Source of the DNA: Bubalus kerabau | Taxonomy: Eukaryota; Chordata; Mammalia; Artiodactyla; Bovidae | Reading direction: 5' to 3' | DNA length: 64,000 nt | Assembly (NCBI RefSeq): GCF_029407905.1 | Contig: NC_073627.1 | Location: forward strand, 49,655,001-49,719,000 | In this document: one piece after another, positions 1 through 11,143 of the stretch | How the letters are laid out: the number at the start of each line of letters is the position of its first letter | Position numbering within the stretch: position 1 is the stretch's first letter | The notes under the pieces: model-generated | Told to the model about the DNA's origin: nothing | Databases searched by the model: none | What the model saw: only the letters and a program-made list of their open reading frames with translations | Made by a program: the position numbers and the translations under genes

Positions 1-185
1 GGGTGGGTTAGAAACACTGGGAGATGGACTTAAAACGAAGGATGCATTAGAAGTGTAAGTCAGAGTGTTATCCTGGGAAGCCCTGAAAGTTAGTTTGGCT
101 TGAAGACTTCAGGGACTCCCTGGAGATACATTAGCAGGGATGTCACAAAATCAGTTCTGTATTTGAGGAGCACCTCTGTGACTGG

Positions 186-405
186 TGGCTTCCCTGGTAG
201 CTCAGGTGATAAAAGCGTTTGCCTGCAATGCGGGAGAAACGGATTTGATCCCTGGGTCGGGAAGATCCCCTGGAGAAAGAAATGGCAACCCACTCCAGTT
301 CTCTTGCCTGGAAAATTCCATGGATGGAGGAGTCTCGTAGGCTACAGTCCATGGGGTCGCAAAGAGTCGCACACGACTGAGCGACTTCACTTTCACTTTT
401 CTGTG
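186..405 (+). mobile_element. Bov-tA SINE downstream of SLFN14
   Basis: tRNA-Glu-derived ruminant SINE: GGCTTCCCTGGTAGCTCAG head, GAAGATCCCCTGGAGAA body and ACGACTGAGCGACTTCAC tail. The rest of 1-676 is intergenic, with nothing else recognised. Confidence 0.9.
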
Positions 406-676
406 GCTGGACAAGATGAAAGCTGGATTGGATTAGAAAACCCAGAGGCAAGGGACCCATCATAAGTCCCAGGGAAGAGGTGGAGAGGAGTGGGAAAGAC
501 CAGTGACACCGCAAATAGACCCGGAGGCCCAGTGCCAGGAGACAGTTCTGTGGCTCCGTGCAATTCTGACTGACCCTTGACCTCCTCGCTTGTGACACAT
601 GAAAGGGCGAAGCTGCCACCTGCTGGGGAGTATGGAGACTCTGCTCTCTGTCCCTTCCTATACTGTGAAATAATTT

Positions 677-1511
677 TCAAAAGGTTGCCTTCTTTTCATA
701 AAGCAGGTAGAGGTGTTTGATGGCTTTCGAGGCAAAACAGAGCTTATGAACTTCCTCTGACAGGGTATACTCTGGACTGAGCCCAAACACAATATTCCTC
801 TCCAGGCCTGAAAACTGCTGAATACTGTCTAAAACAATGTGACCGTCCAGAACACCAGAGGCCTGGCTGAACACAACCTTTGTGGCTCCGCAGGTCTCAA
901 ATAATTCCATCGCTCTTAGCAGTGCAAGCTCATAGCGTCCTCTGTCCTCCGCTCTCCTGCACAGAATTGCTATGTCTCTGGGCAGATAGCCACACTGGAA
1001 CAGGTGGTGACATCTTTCTGCCACGTGTCTCGCGATTTCTTCTGTGGTCAGGTTGGTCTCTATCTCACACACCCCAGGCAAAGCCTGGGCACGCATTGCT
1101 TCCTCATACGAAGCTTCCCTGAATGCCACCAGTGTGTCTGGAGACACGCTGGGGTGAGGATTTTCCTTGATCCTCTTCATTTCTTCTTTCATGAGCATCG
1201 CTATTTCCAGAGCACAGTGGATCCCGTTGGTGATTGTTTTCCGAGGAAATTGAGCAGATGGAGGCGGAAGGCCGTTGCCGCCTCCATGATGGACTTGGAA
1301 AGGGTCCAGAAAAAGCCAGAGAATCCCATGGTGTGGGTTTCCACTTCCAGCACCCCTCACCTTTGGGTGGGTGATGCTCTTGGCCTTCATGTACCAGTCA
1401 CCATATTTACTGCAGAAATGCTCAGTTTCATCCATCACTATGTGCTTGACCTTTGGGAACTCCCCTCCCATGAAGGTTTTCCGGGTCACAGCTCGGCAGG
1501 TCGTTTGCTGG
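677..1511 (-). CDS. SLFN14: SLFN14 terminal coding exon
   Basis: Acceptor CCTTACAG (AG at 1513-1512); stop TGA at 679-677. It encodes residues 633-910, with the Walker B-like HIVMDETE, the LDPFQVHH and AILCRR helicase-like motifs and a C-terminus ending LYEKKATF. No AATAAA is visible on the minus strand between 677 and 1, so the 3' UTR end is not resolved. Confidence 0.95.
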
Positions 1512-4500
1512 CTGTAAGGATGAAGGAGAGAATAGGGCTTCAGGCATACAAATAAAAGGAACACCATGCATTTATGACTCTCTGGATTGGCATTAGAGAC
1601 TGATTCACCGGAAGCTGATTGACTGATTCAGCAGTGTCCTGAATACTACAAAAATGCTCTTCTTACAAGGCTCCTGACATCATTTGTTGTTGTTTAGTTG
1701 CTAAGTCAGGCTTCCCAGGTGGCGCTAGTGCTAAAGAACCTGCCTGCCAATACAGGAGATGTAAGAGATGGGGGGTTCCATCCCTAGGTTGGGAAAGATC
1801 CCCTGGAGGAGGGCATGGCAATCCCCTCCAGTATTCTCGCCTGGAGAATCCTTTGGACAGAGGAGCCTAGTGGGCTATAGTCCATAGGGTCTCATGGAGT
1901 TGGACACGACTGAAGTGACTTAGCATGCACACACAGTCGCTAAGTCATGTCCAACTCTTTCGCGACCCCACGGACTATAGACTGCTGGGCTCCTCTGTCC
2001 ATGGGATTTCCAGGCAAGAATATTGGAGTGGGTTGCCGTTTCCTTTTTCAGGGGATCTTCCTGACCCAGGAGTCAAACTTGTGTCTCCTGCTTGGCAGAC
2101 AGATTCTTTACCACTGAGCCACCTAGGAAGCCCACCTGACAGAACACATAATTGCAAACCCTAATCCTTGGAGTTATCAAGTTAAATCAGCATGTGAGAC
2201 TTTTGAAATGAACTCAGGTAGAAGATTTTGTTATTTCTACTACAGTCCCTTTCTACTGCTTAACAATCCCTAAAGACAAATTCCTTATACCTAAGGGAAA
2301 TCTCAAAATGAATTTACACTTGTTACTACTATTTCTTTATTTTCTATCTTTCTTAGAGCTGGTAAGCAGTCACCTAGAGGCATATCATAATGTTCATATG
2401 AAAAAGAAATATGGGCTCCTATAAGTTCCTCTAAAGAAAATTCTCCTTCCCCACTTATTTTTAGTACAATGCCAGAAGCCTCTCTAGATTTTGGTTAGGA
2501 AAGCATCAAGAGGTTGCTGAGTTCCATGACACGTCAGGATGTCAGGTAGGGTACCAAGTCTACAGGGCTATGCCTCTGTGGAGCTACCATCCTACTTACT
2601 TAGCTCGATTTTCATTTATAGTATATTTTAGCATATAAATAGATATACATGCATATATGTACTTAAAAATTTTTAGTTGTTTATTGCCTCCTCTAATTTA
2701 GATTCAAGTCATATCACCCATCCCTACAGATTTCCTGATTTTGCACTTGCACTCCCTGGGACTTTAATCCCTTTGTCCAGAATCACAAACCCCTGAGTCA
2801 CAACTATTCAAGTTCTTTTCTTCCAGTTTGGACAGTGTAGACTTCTTGAAGAAAAGCGCTGAGTCTTAGCCATCTCTGTATACCTCTCACATTGTGCTCA
2901 TCGATATTTGTTGAATTTAACTTGGCTTTTGACTGGGGTTCTCTTAAAACTTACCTATAAAGCATAACAAAGAACATAGCTTCAGCACAGTTTACAAGAT
3001 CCTTCATTATCTGCCATCTGCCTCCTTTCCAACTTCATCATTTGTCACACACCCACAGCTCCTCACTGCTCCAGGCAGACCTACCATTCTGATTCATCTC
3101 CATGCCTTTCTACTTGCTGTGTCCCTTGCCCAAAGAGCCCCCAATTATTGCACTTCTCCTACTGACTTCTTAAAAAAGAAGTCAGGATGTCCTTCACTGG
3201 AGAGTATTTGCTGACCAAACTACAGGCTAAGCTAAGTTTAAGCACATCTTTACTATTACACTAATTATACAACATTACCATTGCTTATTTTTCTCTTTGT
3301 CTCTCTTACTGGGCTTTATGGCAAGGTCTTAAACATATTTTCCTCCTCTAACACTAAATGTACACTGCATCTAGCATATAAATGGTGCTCACAAAAGATT
3401 AGCTTGATAAGTCAAGCAAACCAAAAACTAAAAGCCCTCATTCACTGGATTGAATCAAATCCAATTTCTTTTACTAAATTGAAAGCTAAAAATTTAAATC
3501 AGAAGCAAATATGCATGGTTTCTAAAATGATTGAATCAGAACAAGTCAAACACATAAAAATATTTTATAAATGAAATCAAACAGTATTTAAAATCAAGTT
3601 CGTGTTAGGTAGAATGTCTAATTGACTGAAATATCCTATGAAAGCATATAGACACCCTATTAAAACATTAAATATCAAGCAGAAAGCATATGTGAAGCAA
3701 GATGGATTCGTTTCAACCTTTCTTAAATTTAAGGCCATAGACTGTGGGGAAAAATGTTTCTAGTTCTATAAATTGAAAGTTATGCCTATGTGGCTAATTG
3801 ATAATGAGATGTTTAAGCATGAACACTACAAAGCACTCTTTTCTAGCTCAGCTGCTTGATCACTTGCAAATGTATACATAGTTTGGGCTCTTGCCTGTAT
3901 GCATCAAAGGTATTGCACAATCTTACACTAAAGACGCATTACTGGTGCAATGCTGTTGAAAGACTGACTAACTGCATTTATTGTGTTTAGTTAGTGAAGT
4001 TCTTACGTCACAAAATCCTTTAAGGCGTCACTTTCACAAACATAGAGGATCTCCTTGGGCTTGCAGTGGAACAAGTCCTTAATTTTCTCCATGATCTTTA
4101 TGGCCAGCGCTGTCTTTCTGGTTCCTGGAAAGCAGTGGACGAACAGTTCTCGTGTCTCCTGAAGGCTCTGTGAAAGTAACTCACACTGCTCCGCTACGAG
4201 CAAATTGGAAAATTCACAGCCCATTTGGTCGCTCAGAAGGGATCGAGAGCACAGCGAGACCGTGATAAGTGCCTGCAACAGTTTTTCCATTTCGTCCTCG
4301 TCAGCAAGCCTGTAGGGTTGGGGATAGCGCAAGGTGATTTCACTGGGTTTGCGCTGTGCGCCGGGTAGGTGCACCAGCCTCGGAATGACACACACTTTTC
4401 CCGTGTAACCACCAACAGTTCCCAGTTTCTGCTTTAACTGACGAGCAGTGTTCTGGGCATACACCAGCCCCCCAGTCCACGTGGAGTCTGTTAAGATTGT

Positions 4501-7500
4501 ATAGAGTACCGGGGGGCTATTCACCGCTATTAGGAGAGCATCACACAGGACATACTGCTCCTTCCTTAAGCCGACATCACTCGCCCAGCTTCTGGAAACT
4601 ATCACAAACCCCTGAGAACAAGGATATATCTGTGTCTTCATTAATTCCTCCAGTCCTTTATGATCTGAGAAGAGTTTCTTACAGAGGGATTCTGGTTTAA
4701 ATTGAATCTTTTCCGGTGTCACTGAAAATTCAAGGAATAGAGGTTACTAAGATTTCTAAGACATTTAAGTATTCCCGCGACCTCATAATGAAGTAAGCCT
4801 AGCCACGGAACTGTGGCTAGGACAAGTTTCCTTATCTCCAAATAAAGCACCTCCTCTTCACAGGCCAGGGCTGTGAAGTCCCTGTTTCTGACAGCTCTCA
4901 TGCAGGGAAGGGCAATCAGGAAGGGGTCTTCACAGAGCAGCCTTCTAGCACTCTGTCCTCAACCCTAAACGACCTAGTAACTCTAGGAAGGTACTTCTTG
5001 TTAAGGGTGTGTGTGAGAGAGAGAGGGAGAAAGAAAACTGATGCTTTGGGGAAACTAAGAACTTTCCTTCTGGAACAATGATTCTTAACCTGTGGCAAGT
5101 TTGCCCCTAGTATGGTATTTGGCAATGGCACCCCACTCCAGTACTCTTACCTGGAAAATCCCATGGACGGAGGAGCCTGGTAGGCTGCAGTCCATGGGGT
5201 CGCGAAGAGTCGGGCACAACTGAGCGTCTTCACTTTCACTTTTCACTTTCATGCATTGGAGAAGGAAATGGCAACCCACTCCAGTGTTCTTGCCTGGAGA
5301 ATCCCAGGGACGGGGAAGCCTGGTGGGCTGCCGTCTATGGGGTCGCACAGAGTCGGACACGACTGAAGCGACTTAGCAGCAGCAGCAGCAGCAGGGTATT
5401 TGGGACTGTCGAAATGGTTTGACTTTTTGTAGCTGGAGAGGTGCTACTGCCATCTAGTGGCTAGAGGCCAGGAATGCTGCTAAACTTCCTACATTTCTCA
5501 GGGCTGCTGCTGCTGCTGTTGCTGCTGCTAAGTCGCTTCAGTCGCGTCCGACTCTGTGCGACCCCATAGACGGCAGCCCACCAGGCTCCCCCGTCCCTGG
5601 GATTCTCCAGGCAAGAACACTGGAGTGGGTTGCCATTTCGTTCTCCAATGCATGAAAGTGAAAAGTGAAAGTGAAGTGGCTCAGTCTTGTCCGACTCCCA
5701 GCGACCCCATGGACCGCAGCCTACCAGGCTGCTGCGTTCATGGGATTTTCCAGGCAAGAATACTGGAGTGGGTTGCCATTGCCTTCCCCAATTCTCAGGT
5801 CAGCCTCCCTCAAACCAGATGTAAAATAGAGAGTCAGCGGGAATTTTCTGAGGGACGCAGAGAGCTCAAACCCAGTGCTTTGGTGACAACCTAGAGGGGT
5901 GGGATGGGGTGGAGGTGGGAGGGAGGTTCAAGAGGGAGGGGACATATGTATACCTATGGCTGATTCATGTTCATGTATGGCAGAAACTAACACAATATTG
6001 TAAAGCAATTATCCTCCGATAAAAATAAAATATTAATTAAAAAAAAGAATTATCTAATCCAAATGTCAAAAGGGTCGAGATTGAGAAACTCTGCCTTAGA
6101 CTCTGCCTGGACTCTCGCCTGGAAGCGTCCAGGTGACCCCATGGCTCACTTCCTTTTGCCTTGGAAAGCCAGGGGGGCAGTTCTCTCAAATTTATTCTCT
6201 CATATTTGGAGGGAAAAAAAGAGCTATCTGTGACTGGAAGCCCAAAGGTACACAGAAGTATAGGGTGGATTTAATGACTGAAAACAAGAGTTCACTCTGT
6301 ATTAGTTCAGGACCATTGTGTCTGCTGAACCTACATCTGACCTTCTCCAAGGAAGAAGTCTGGGATGAATTGCTACCAACCACCCCCCACCGGCGACTTA
6401 ATTTTAGGGAATAAATTGTCCCCTCAGCTGAAATCAAGAAGGAATACCTGGAAACAGGTGCTGTTGGAGAGCCTCCTTAAATTCTAGGACTTTGATGGGA
6501 TATGACAGGCTTCTTAGGGGAGACGAAGCTGATGAAATCAGGTGAAGGCTGTGGTCAGCCTCCAAATTGGAAGGAACTAAAAAGAAAAAAGCCCGCAAAG
6601 CATCATTTTAGATGATAAAGAACTTTTCTATTGCTCTTCCTACAGTTGACGCATGACATGTGTCATGCCTGGGCTGCCCTCACTCTTCCTACGCTGTCAA
6701 CAGTTCACGCGTGTTAGAAAGGCGGTCTGGGACTCCTGCAGGGCCATGCATCTTCTAAGTCACCTGTGGCTCATCTCAGGCAAGTCATTTCTCCTCTCTA
6801 TCCTGTAAGGGTGAGCAGGTGGTCCCTGTGGTTCCTTCCAATTCTAATATTCTGGTTCCAGGTCACCCCTAAAGAGAAAAGGTTTCTAGTGGTGGTGGTG
6901 GTGGGATGGCAGAAAAAGTAACCACAGGATTTCCTTGGTAGTCCAGTGGTTAGGACTCTGCCTCCAATGCTGGGGATATGGGTTCAATCCCTGGCCAGGG
7001 AACTAAGGTCCAGCATGCCTAAAAAAATTTTTTTAAGTAAGCACGGTAATTTTTTTTATATTGTGATAGTTGTTAAAGGTTCTCCCCACCCCCACCCCCG
7101 CCACCCCTGCCAAGTTTAGAAGAATAAGAAGTGGTAGAATCTCTAGTTTGGTGTGTGTGTCTGTGAAGTAAACTCTAATTTAAGATAAGAGAAAGCATAG
7201 TCCAATAACATCACTCAAGTCTTGATCCAAGCTTCTTTTTACAAAATCTGAAACTAAATGACCCTGGAGGCAAATCGATAAACTTCATTCAGCCTATAAG
7301 TCTTTTATGGGCTGATCTGAAATCACCAGGACTGATGCTTAGCAAAACTGAAAAGAAGTGAAAACACAAAGTCCTCCTCCCACACCTCCTTTCCCAGCAC
7401 CTCCTTTTGCATAAGTTTTTAGTTTTTCTCCACTTGGTGGTGCCCCCAGCCCTGAGAATGGTGTAAGGTATGGGCTCCTAATTTTACTGAAGCAATTCAA

Positions 7501-9308
7501 ATTTGTCAACAAGTTTCCCTTGAAAGAATTAGTGGAGAGCTATTCTTAAACAGTGTTTCTCTAAAATATCACCTTTAGCTAGACTATAAATGAATGTTAT
7601 AGAGTAGGAATGTCAGCCTGCAAATTTGTTTCAGCAGACCTTTACAGCATATAAAAATGAGACCTAAAAGGATACATCAAATGGTAAACTGCTTGTGATT
7701 ATGAACGACTTTGGTTTTTGCTTCTTGTATTTTTTGGTTTTCTATTACCCACATGTTAACTTTTAAGAAAAGAATGTTATTTTAAAAAGCTTAAAGGAAA
7801 AATAAAAAAGGAACCTTCACAAATTCATGGCTGATGGCATACAGGCTTTTCTTGACTTCACACAGTTCATATTCTGAGTCTTTGTAACTAAAAATATAGA
7901 AAATCACCCTTAAATAGGAGAAGATTTGTAAGCAAAAGCAGATTTCTGTTCTTTTTTTCTTGTTGTTTAGTCACTAAGTTATTTCCAACTCTTCTGCCAC
8001 CCCATGGCATGGATGGTAGCCCGCCAGGCTCCTCTGTCCATGGGATTCCCAGGCAAGAATACTGGAGTGGGTTGCCATTTCCTCCTCCAGGGTATCTTCC
8101 CAACCCAGGGATCAAACCTGCGTCTCCTGCATTGGCAGGCGGATTCTTTACGGCTAATCCACCAGGGAAGCCTCATTCTTTACCTGGACAAATAACCAAA
8201 TGAAGACAGAAGTTTCTGCCTCCTGATTGAACAACGGTTTCTCTTCTGCTTTACCTGATTGAATATCCAGCATCATGGTTACCCACTGCTCAGCCGACAG
8301 CCTCGTGACAGAATTGTCCCTGATGATCCAGGAATCCGGGGCTTCTGTGAATACTACACAGCAGAAGGGCTCCACGTGGACCACACAGACATAACCGTAC
8401 AGGACATCTCTTTGGTATACATATAAGATTTTGGTAGTGAAGTTCACCTTCGGCTTCTCACAGCAGAAGTGGAATGTAGGCAATTTTTCTATGCAGTTTT
8501 CTATTTCTCTTTTTAGTAAGTCAGGGTTCACTTTTTCTCCCTGACATCCAAACACTTCTTTGCTCTTATCATCCACCCCGATAATTAGGTATCCCCCGTG
8601 GGTGTTGGCAAATGCAGAGACATAATGAGGCAGCATTTCTTTAGTCCGAGGAATGATCTTTTTGGTGGTGAACCTTTTAAACTCAACGTGTGTGGACTCA
8701 GTGAAGTTGAGTTTCTCCCTATACATGAGCTTATCCTTTTTAACAAATTCTGAGGCACTCATCCTCATGTCTTCTTCTTCCTGTATGTATCTATCCAGAG
8801 CTTTCTGAGAATGTAGCTCCTGCATCGTTGATCTTCCTCTCTGGGTTCTAGACTGTTTCTCTCGGAGGAGCTCCAGGGCGCTGTGGGCACTCAAGTTGAT
8901 GGTGGAAGTCACAGCTCTCTGATATAAATTGGAGCGCAAGCTGCAGATCCTTAGGCTGAAAACATCTGGGCACCATGACTTCACAAAAATCATAAGATTG
9001 TGTCCCTGCTGCATGTAGTCAAGGTATTTCTGTGAACCTGAAGGGAAGAGCTTCTGAAAAGAAGTTTCCAGATCATGTCCCAGTCCGTGGCATCGGTAAC
9101 TGTAAGTTTTATCCTCAATCTCTGCTTTGATCACACCCCCTCCAGAATTTAACAGTGCACACGTCGCTTGGATGATTCTAGAATTCTCAGTTCTTTTCAA
9201 ATAGCTATTGGTCATCCTCTTCCTGTTTTCCTCTCCAAAAGTGACTCTGCCCACGTCTACGGTTATCTCGGGATAAGGCATTTCCGTCTCCATCCTGAGG
9301 CTGTCCAT
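677..9308 (-). CDS. SLFN14: Schlafen family member 14, complete (4 coding exons)
   Basis: Join of 9308-8255, 6576-6448, 4721-4007 and 1511-677 (minus strand). All introns are GT-AG and phases fit exactly (1054+129+715+835 nt), giving 910 residues; human SLFN14 is 912. The start chosen is the AUG at 9308 (G at -3, G at +4), just inside a good acceptor. The N-terminal half is the Schlafen endoribonuclease core: E204 and E209 in the TEST-HVEF stretch and D246/D247 in GVDD are the likely catalytic acidic residues, and HFCC (280-283) with FCC (315-317) are likely zinc ligands. The C-terminal half is helicase-like, with a Walker A-like FPGTRKT at 592-598 and Walker B VMDE at 658-661. The family member is known to bind ribosomes and cleave rRNA/mRNA, and human mutations cause inherited thrombocytopenia. 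The reading frame is intact. Paralogues SLFN11/12/13 are less likely given length, sequence and the neighbours PEX12/AP2B1. Confidence 0.95.
1683..2133 (-). mobile_element. Bov-tA SINE split by a later Bov-tA
   Basis: Antisense Bov-tA whose 3' end (TTGTTTAGTTGCTAAGTC, 1690-1707) is separated from its body (1935-2133) by an inserted SINE. It ends with the antisense head, CCACCTAGGAAGCCC. Confidence 0.85.
1709..1934 (+). mobile_element. Nested Bov-tA SINE
   Basis: Full SINE, GCTTCCCAGGTGGC to CACGACTGAAGTGACTTAG, inserted into the antisense SINE. It is flanked by AGT(T/C)GCTAAGTCA at 1696-1708 and 1935-1947, a target-site duplication with one mismatch in 13. Confidence 0.85.
4007..4721 (-). 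CDS. SLFN14: SLFN14 coding exon 3 (Walker A exon)
   Basis: Acceptor TTTTCAG at 4724-4722, donor GAC|GTAAGA with the GT at 4006-4005. It encodes residues 395-633, including the FPGTRKT P-loop variant and the KEILYVCESDALKDFV segment. The exon enters in phase 1 and leaves in phase 2, matching both neighbours. Confidence 0.95.
5123..5394 (+). mobile_element. Bov-A2 SINE
   Basis: Dimeric Bov-A2 ending in an AGC repeat. The 9-bp target duplication GGTATTTGG at 5114-5122 and 5395-5403 places it within MER20. Confidence 0.9.
5445..5460 (-). promoter_or_regulatory. CTCF-like site in MER20
   Basis: Minus strand CCACTAGATGGCAGTA satisfies every position of the CTCF consensus CCASYAGRKGGCRSY. It lies in the MER20 middle segment between two opposed Bov-A2 elements. 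Binding is predicted, not shown. Confidence 0.6.
5503..5791 (-). mobile_element. Bov-A2 SINE, opposite orientation
   Basis: Begins with a GCTGCTGCTGCT tract, then CTAAGTCGCTTCAGTCG, and contains both Bov-A2 monomers. Flanked by TTCTCAGG at 5495-5502 and 5792-5799. It forms an inverted pair with the element at 5123. Confidence 0.9.
5800..6043 (+). mobile_element. L1 3' end
   Basis: Artiodactyl L1 3' UTR: GGGAGGGAGGTTCAAGAGGG, then GGCTGATTCATG, AACACAATATTGTAAAGCAA and an A-rich tail. It is 5' truncated. Confidence 0.75.
6448..6576 (-). CDS. SLFN14: SLFN14 coding exon 2 (43-codon linker exon)
   Basis: Short exon too small for an ORF screen. The acceptor is a T-rich tract ending TTTTTAG (AG at 6578-6577) and the donor is CCAG|GTATTC. 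In phase 1 it encodes a linker containing LISSASS, YPIKV and EFKEALQQHLFP, which matches the family between the nuclease core and the helicase half. Length 129 nt keeps the flanking exons in frame, which strongly supports it. Confidence 0.92.
6928..7030 (+). mobile_element. CHR-type SINE
   Basis: GATTTCCTTGGTAGTCCAGTGG head and CAATCCCTGGCCAGGGAACT box-B region, with an A-rich end. It is in SLFN14 intron 1, where 7031-7960 otherwise shows nothing recognisable. Confidence 0.75.
7963..8173 (-). mobile_element. Bov-tA SINE close to SLFN14 exon
   Basis: Antisense Bov-tA, TTGTTTAGTCACTAAG to CCACCAGGGAAGCCT. It ends only about 80 bases from the donor of the first SLFN14 coding exon. Confidence 0.9.
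8255..9308 (-). CDS. SLFN14: SLFN14 coding exon 1 (codons 1-352 first base)
   Basis: The exon begins at 9321 after a pyrimidine-rich acceptor ending GGTGCAG, with 13 untranslated bases before the AUG. It ends with CAATCAG at 8255 followed by GTAAAG. It encodes the whole Schlafen nuclease core through residue 351. The KKI triplet at 216-218 aligns with human K218-K219-V220. The donor leaves phase 1. Confidence 0.95.
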
Positions 9309-9483
9309 CTCAGCAGCCCTTCTGCACCACAAACAATAACAGAAACAGGTTCCAATAAATAATTCAGACAGAAATGTTGTTTCAATATTAACATGAATTC
9401 TGGAGATTATAAACTTTTCTTCAAAGCTGTAAATTATTGGACATAGATTTTAGTATTGGAAATCATCTTTGATATCACTGTTT

Positions 9484-9625
9484 TTTAATTGGGGTATAAT
9501 TGCTTTACAGTGTTGTGTTAGTTTCTGTTGTACAACCACGTGAATCGGCTACATGTTTACATACATTCCCTCCCTCTTGAGCCTCCTTCCCATCCCCCTA
9601 TCCCACCCTTCTAGGTCAGATTTCA
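9484..9625 (-). mobile_element. L1 3' end fragment
   Basis: Antisense L1 3' UTR (TTAATTGGGGTATAATTGCT, ACAGTGTTGTG). The rest of the upstream SLFN14 intron to about 10,620 shows no recognised feature. Confidence 0.65.
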
Positions 9626-10629
9626 CTGTTTTCTCCCAACTTCGTCAAGACCTTAGGCTTCCCAGCATGACTGGGCATAAACTAAATGCTTAATATTCAA
9701 CCATAAAGGAAAAAATTGTTATTGTTGAAAATTTTAGCTCTTTTTCATTTAAAATCAGGAAGCATCAACAGTGAGCCCAGATATAAAGGGCATGGATTGT
9801 TACAGGAGCCAAACAAATTTTATAGAAGTGGTTGCCATCAGAAGATGCTCCTATTTACAATTCAAAGGGGAAAGAAGACAATAGAGAACCAAGAGAGTAT
9901 AGCTTTGGAATATATGTGATGTACAAGATCTAGTTATAAAAACAAACATAAAATTTGGTATTCTCTATGTGCTATTTTATACATTTAAAAACGCTTTATT
10001 CTACTCCCGAAAGAATGCCAACTGACACCAAATGCAGAAATCTTTCAAGCTCTTCAGACGTTCTTCTAAAAGTACATTTCTTGTACAGTGTGATGTAGGA
10101 ACAGTTTTCCTTGCTTCCTAGTAGTTCTGCCTGTGGGAACCTCTAAGACCTGGGAATGGACATGAGCCTTTGAGACATAGTTACTAAATTGTGGTCAACC
10201 TCCTCTTGCTTCCCAGATCAGAAAACAGCCACCTAAATTGAAGTTAGCACCCCAGAAGCAGATGCTACAGAAACGTCCCCTCCTTTGTTTTTGTTAATTG
10301 CAAAATAAAATATTTACTAACCCAAACCAAAATTCTTCCTCTAGAAGAAGAGAGCCCAGTCGTTTTTTTTGTTTGTTTGTTTTGTTTTTTTCCCCCTGTG
10401 TGATCTCTGCTAAGCAGAGGCCATGTGGGTGTTGTTTATATCCACCAAGGGCAAAGAAAGCAGGCATCCAGCAAGCTGGGTCCCCTCCTCTGCCATTAGT
10501 TTACTCTTGGTTGCTTTCTCACTTCCTCCAAGCAAACCAGAATCAACCCGATGAATTGTTTTTTTCATAGGTGACCATCTATACACAAATGTAAATGTCT
10601 GGCTCTTAGAGAAATTTCTGGTAAGATTC

Positions 10630-10920
10630 TATTCATATCATAGAATCACAGAAGTGTTGGAAGGGACTTTAAAGACCATTTTAACCATAAATCTGGTTCT
10701 TAAATACTCTCTATAATACACAACTCCCCAAAATTTCTTTCCAGTAACTGCTTGAACACCTCCAATAACACAACTCATTGTCTCTCAAATTAGTCCCCTT
10801 CTATTTTCTGACAGCTCTGTTATATATACTTGCTTATTTTTAGCTATAATCTGTCTTCCTATAACTTCTGCATGCTGGGACTAAAATAAATCTACTTGCT
10901 TTTAAACTAGAAGAAGTATA
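10630..10920 (+). mobile_element. Old CR1/L3-like LINE remnant
   Basis: ATCATAGAATCACAGAAGTG and GGAAGGGACTTTAAAGACC resemble the conserved 3' region of CR1/L3 elements. It is diverged and the assignment is tentative. Confidence 0.4.
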
Positions 10921-11143
10921 CTGTCACAGATGTTACTTGAATGCTGATAACAACCGTGATAGATACAAAGTGGTCTGAGAGTCTAGCTCCAGATGAACAT
11001 CTATCTGCTCCACATGTCCCCAGATTTCTCACTCATCTTCCTTTACCAGATTCTCCTGAGCTATAATTTTATTAAGTTCTTTATGCCCTCAGACATAAGC
11101 TGAGATGAGATGGATGAGATTAAAAAAAATTTTGTTTTTTTAC

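Larger units (their letters stand above)
1512..4006 (-). other. SLFN14: SLFN14 last intron
   Basis: It contains the nested SINE pair at 1683-2133. The remaining 1.9 kb (about 2134-4006) is AT-rich unique sequence in which I recognise no gene, RNA or repeat. A 97-codon frame at 3281-3574 has no family resemblance and is probably chance. Confidence 0.7.
5079..6095 (+). mobile_element. MER20 DNA transposon broken by three retroposons
   Basis: Pieces of one hAT-Charlie MER20: 5079-5122 (TGATTCTTAACCTGTGG start), 5404-5502 (CATCTAGTGGCTAGAGGCCA middle) and 6047-6095 (AATTATCTAATCC, TTGAGAAACTCTG end). The insertions are two Bov-A2 SINEs and an L1 3' end. It lies inside SLFN14 intron 2. Confidence 0.75.

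Noticed and set aside
186..405. tRNA gene candidates from A/B-box-like sequences
   Set aside because: They are SINE heads derived from tRNA-Glu, without a cloverleaf or intact acceptor stem.
5384..5394. AGC/GCT triplet runs near 5.4, 5.5, 12.4, 21.5, 26.9 and 56.3 kb as expandable trinucleotide repeats
   Set aside because: Short runs that are the normal ends of Bov-A2 elements or part of the poly(A) target duplication.
5556..5894. Recurrent frames reading MSDSVRPHRRQPTRLPRPWD (also near 5.3, 21.4, 26.6, 27.1 and 56.1 kb)
   Set aside because: These are translations of Bov-A2 and Bov-tA SINEs, not genes.
7814..7890. Minus-strand stretch after TTTTTAG encoding YKDSEYELCEVKKSLYAISH, resembling an extra SLFN14 exon
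   Set aside because: Its open frame does not fit the phase-1 junctions of the flanking SLFN14 exons, and the phase that does fit hits a stop. The 43-codon exon at 6448-6576 already restores the full protein.
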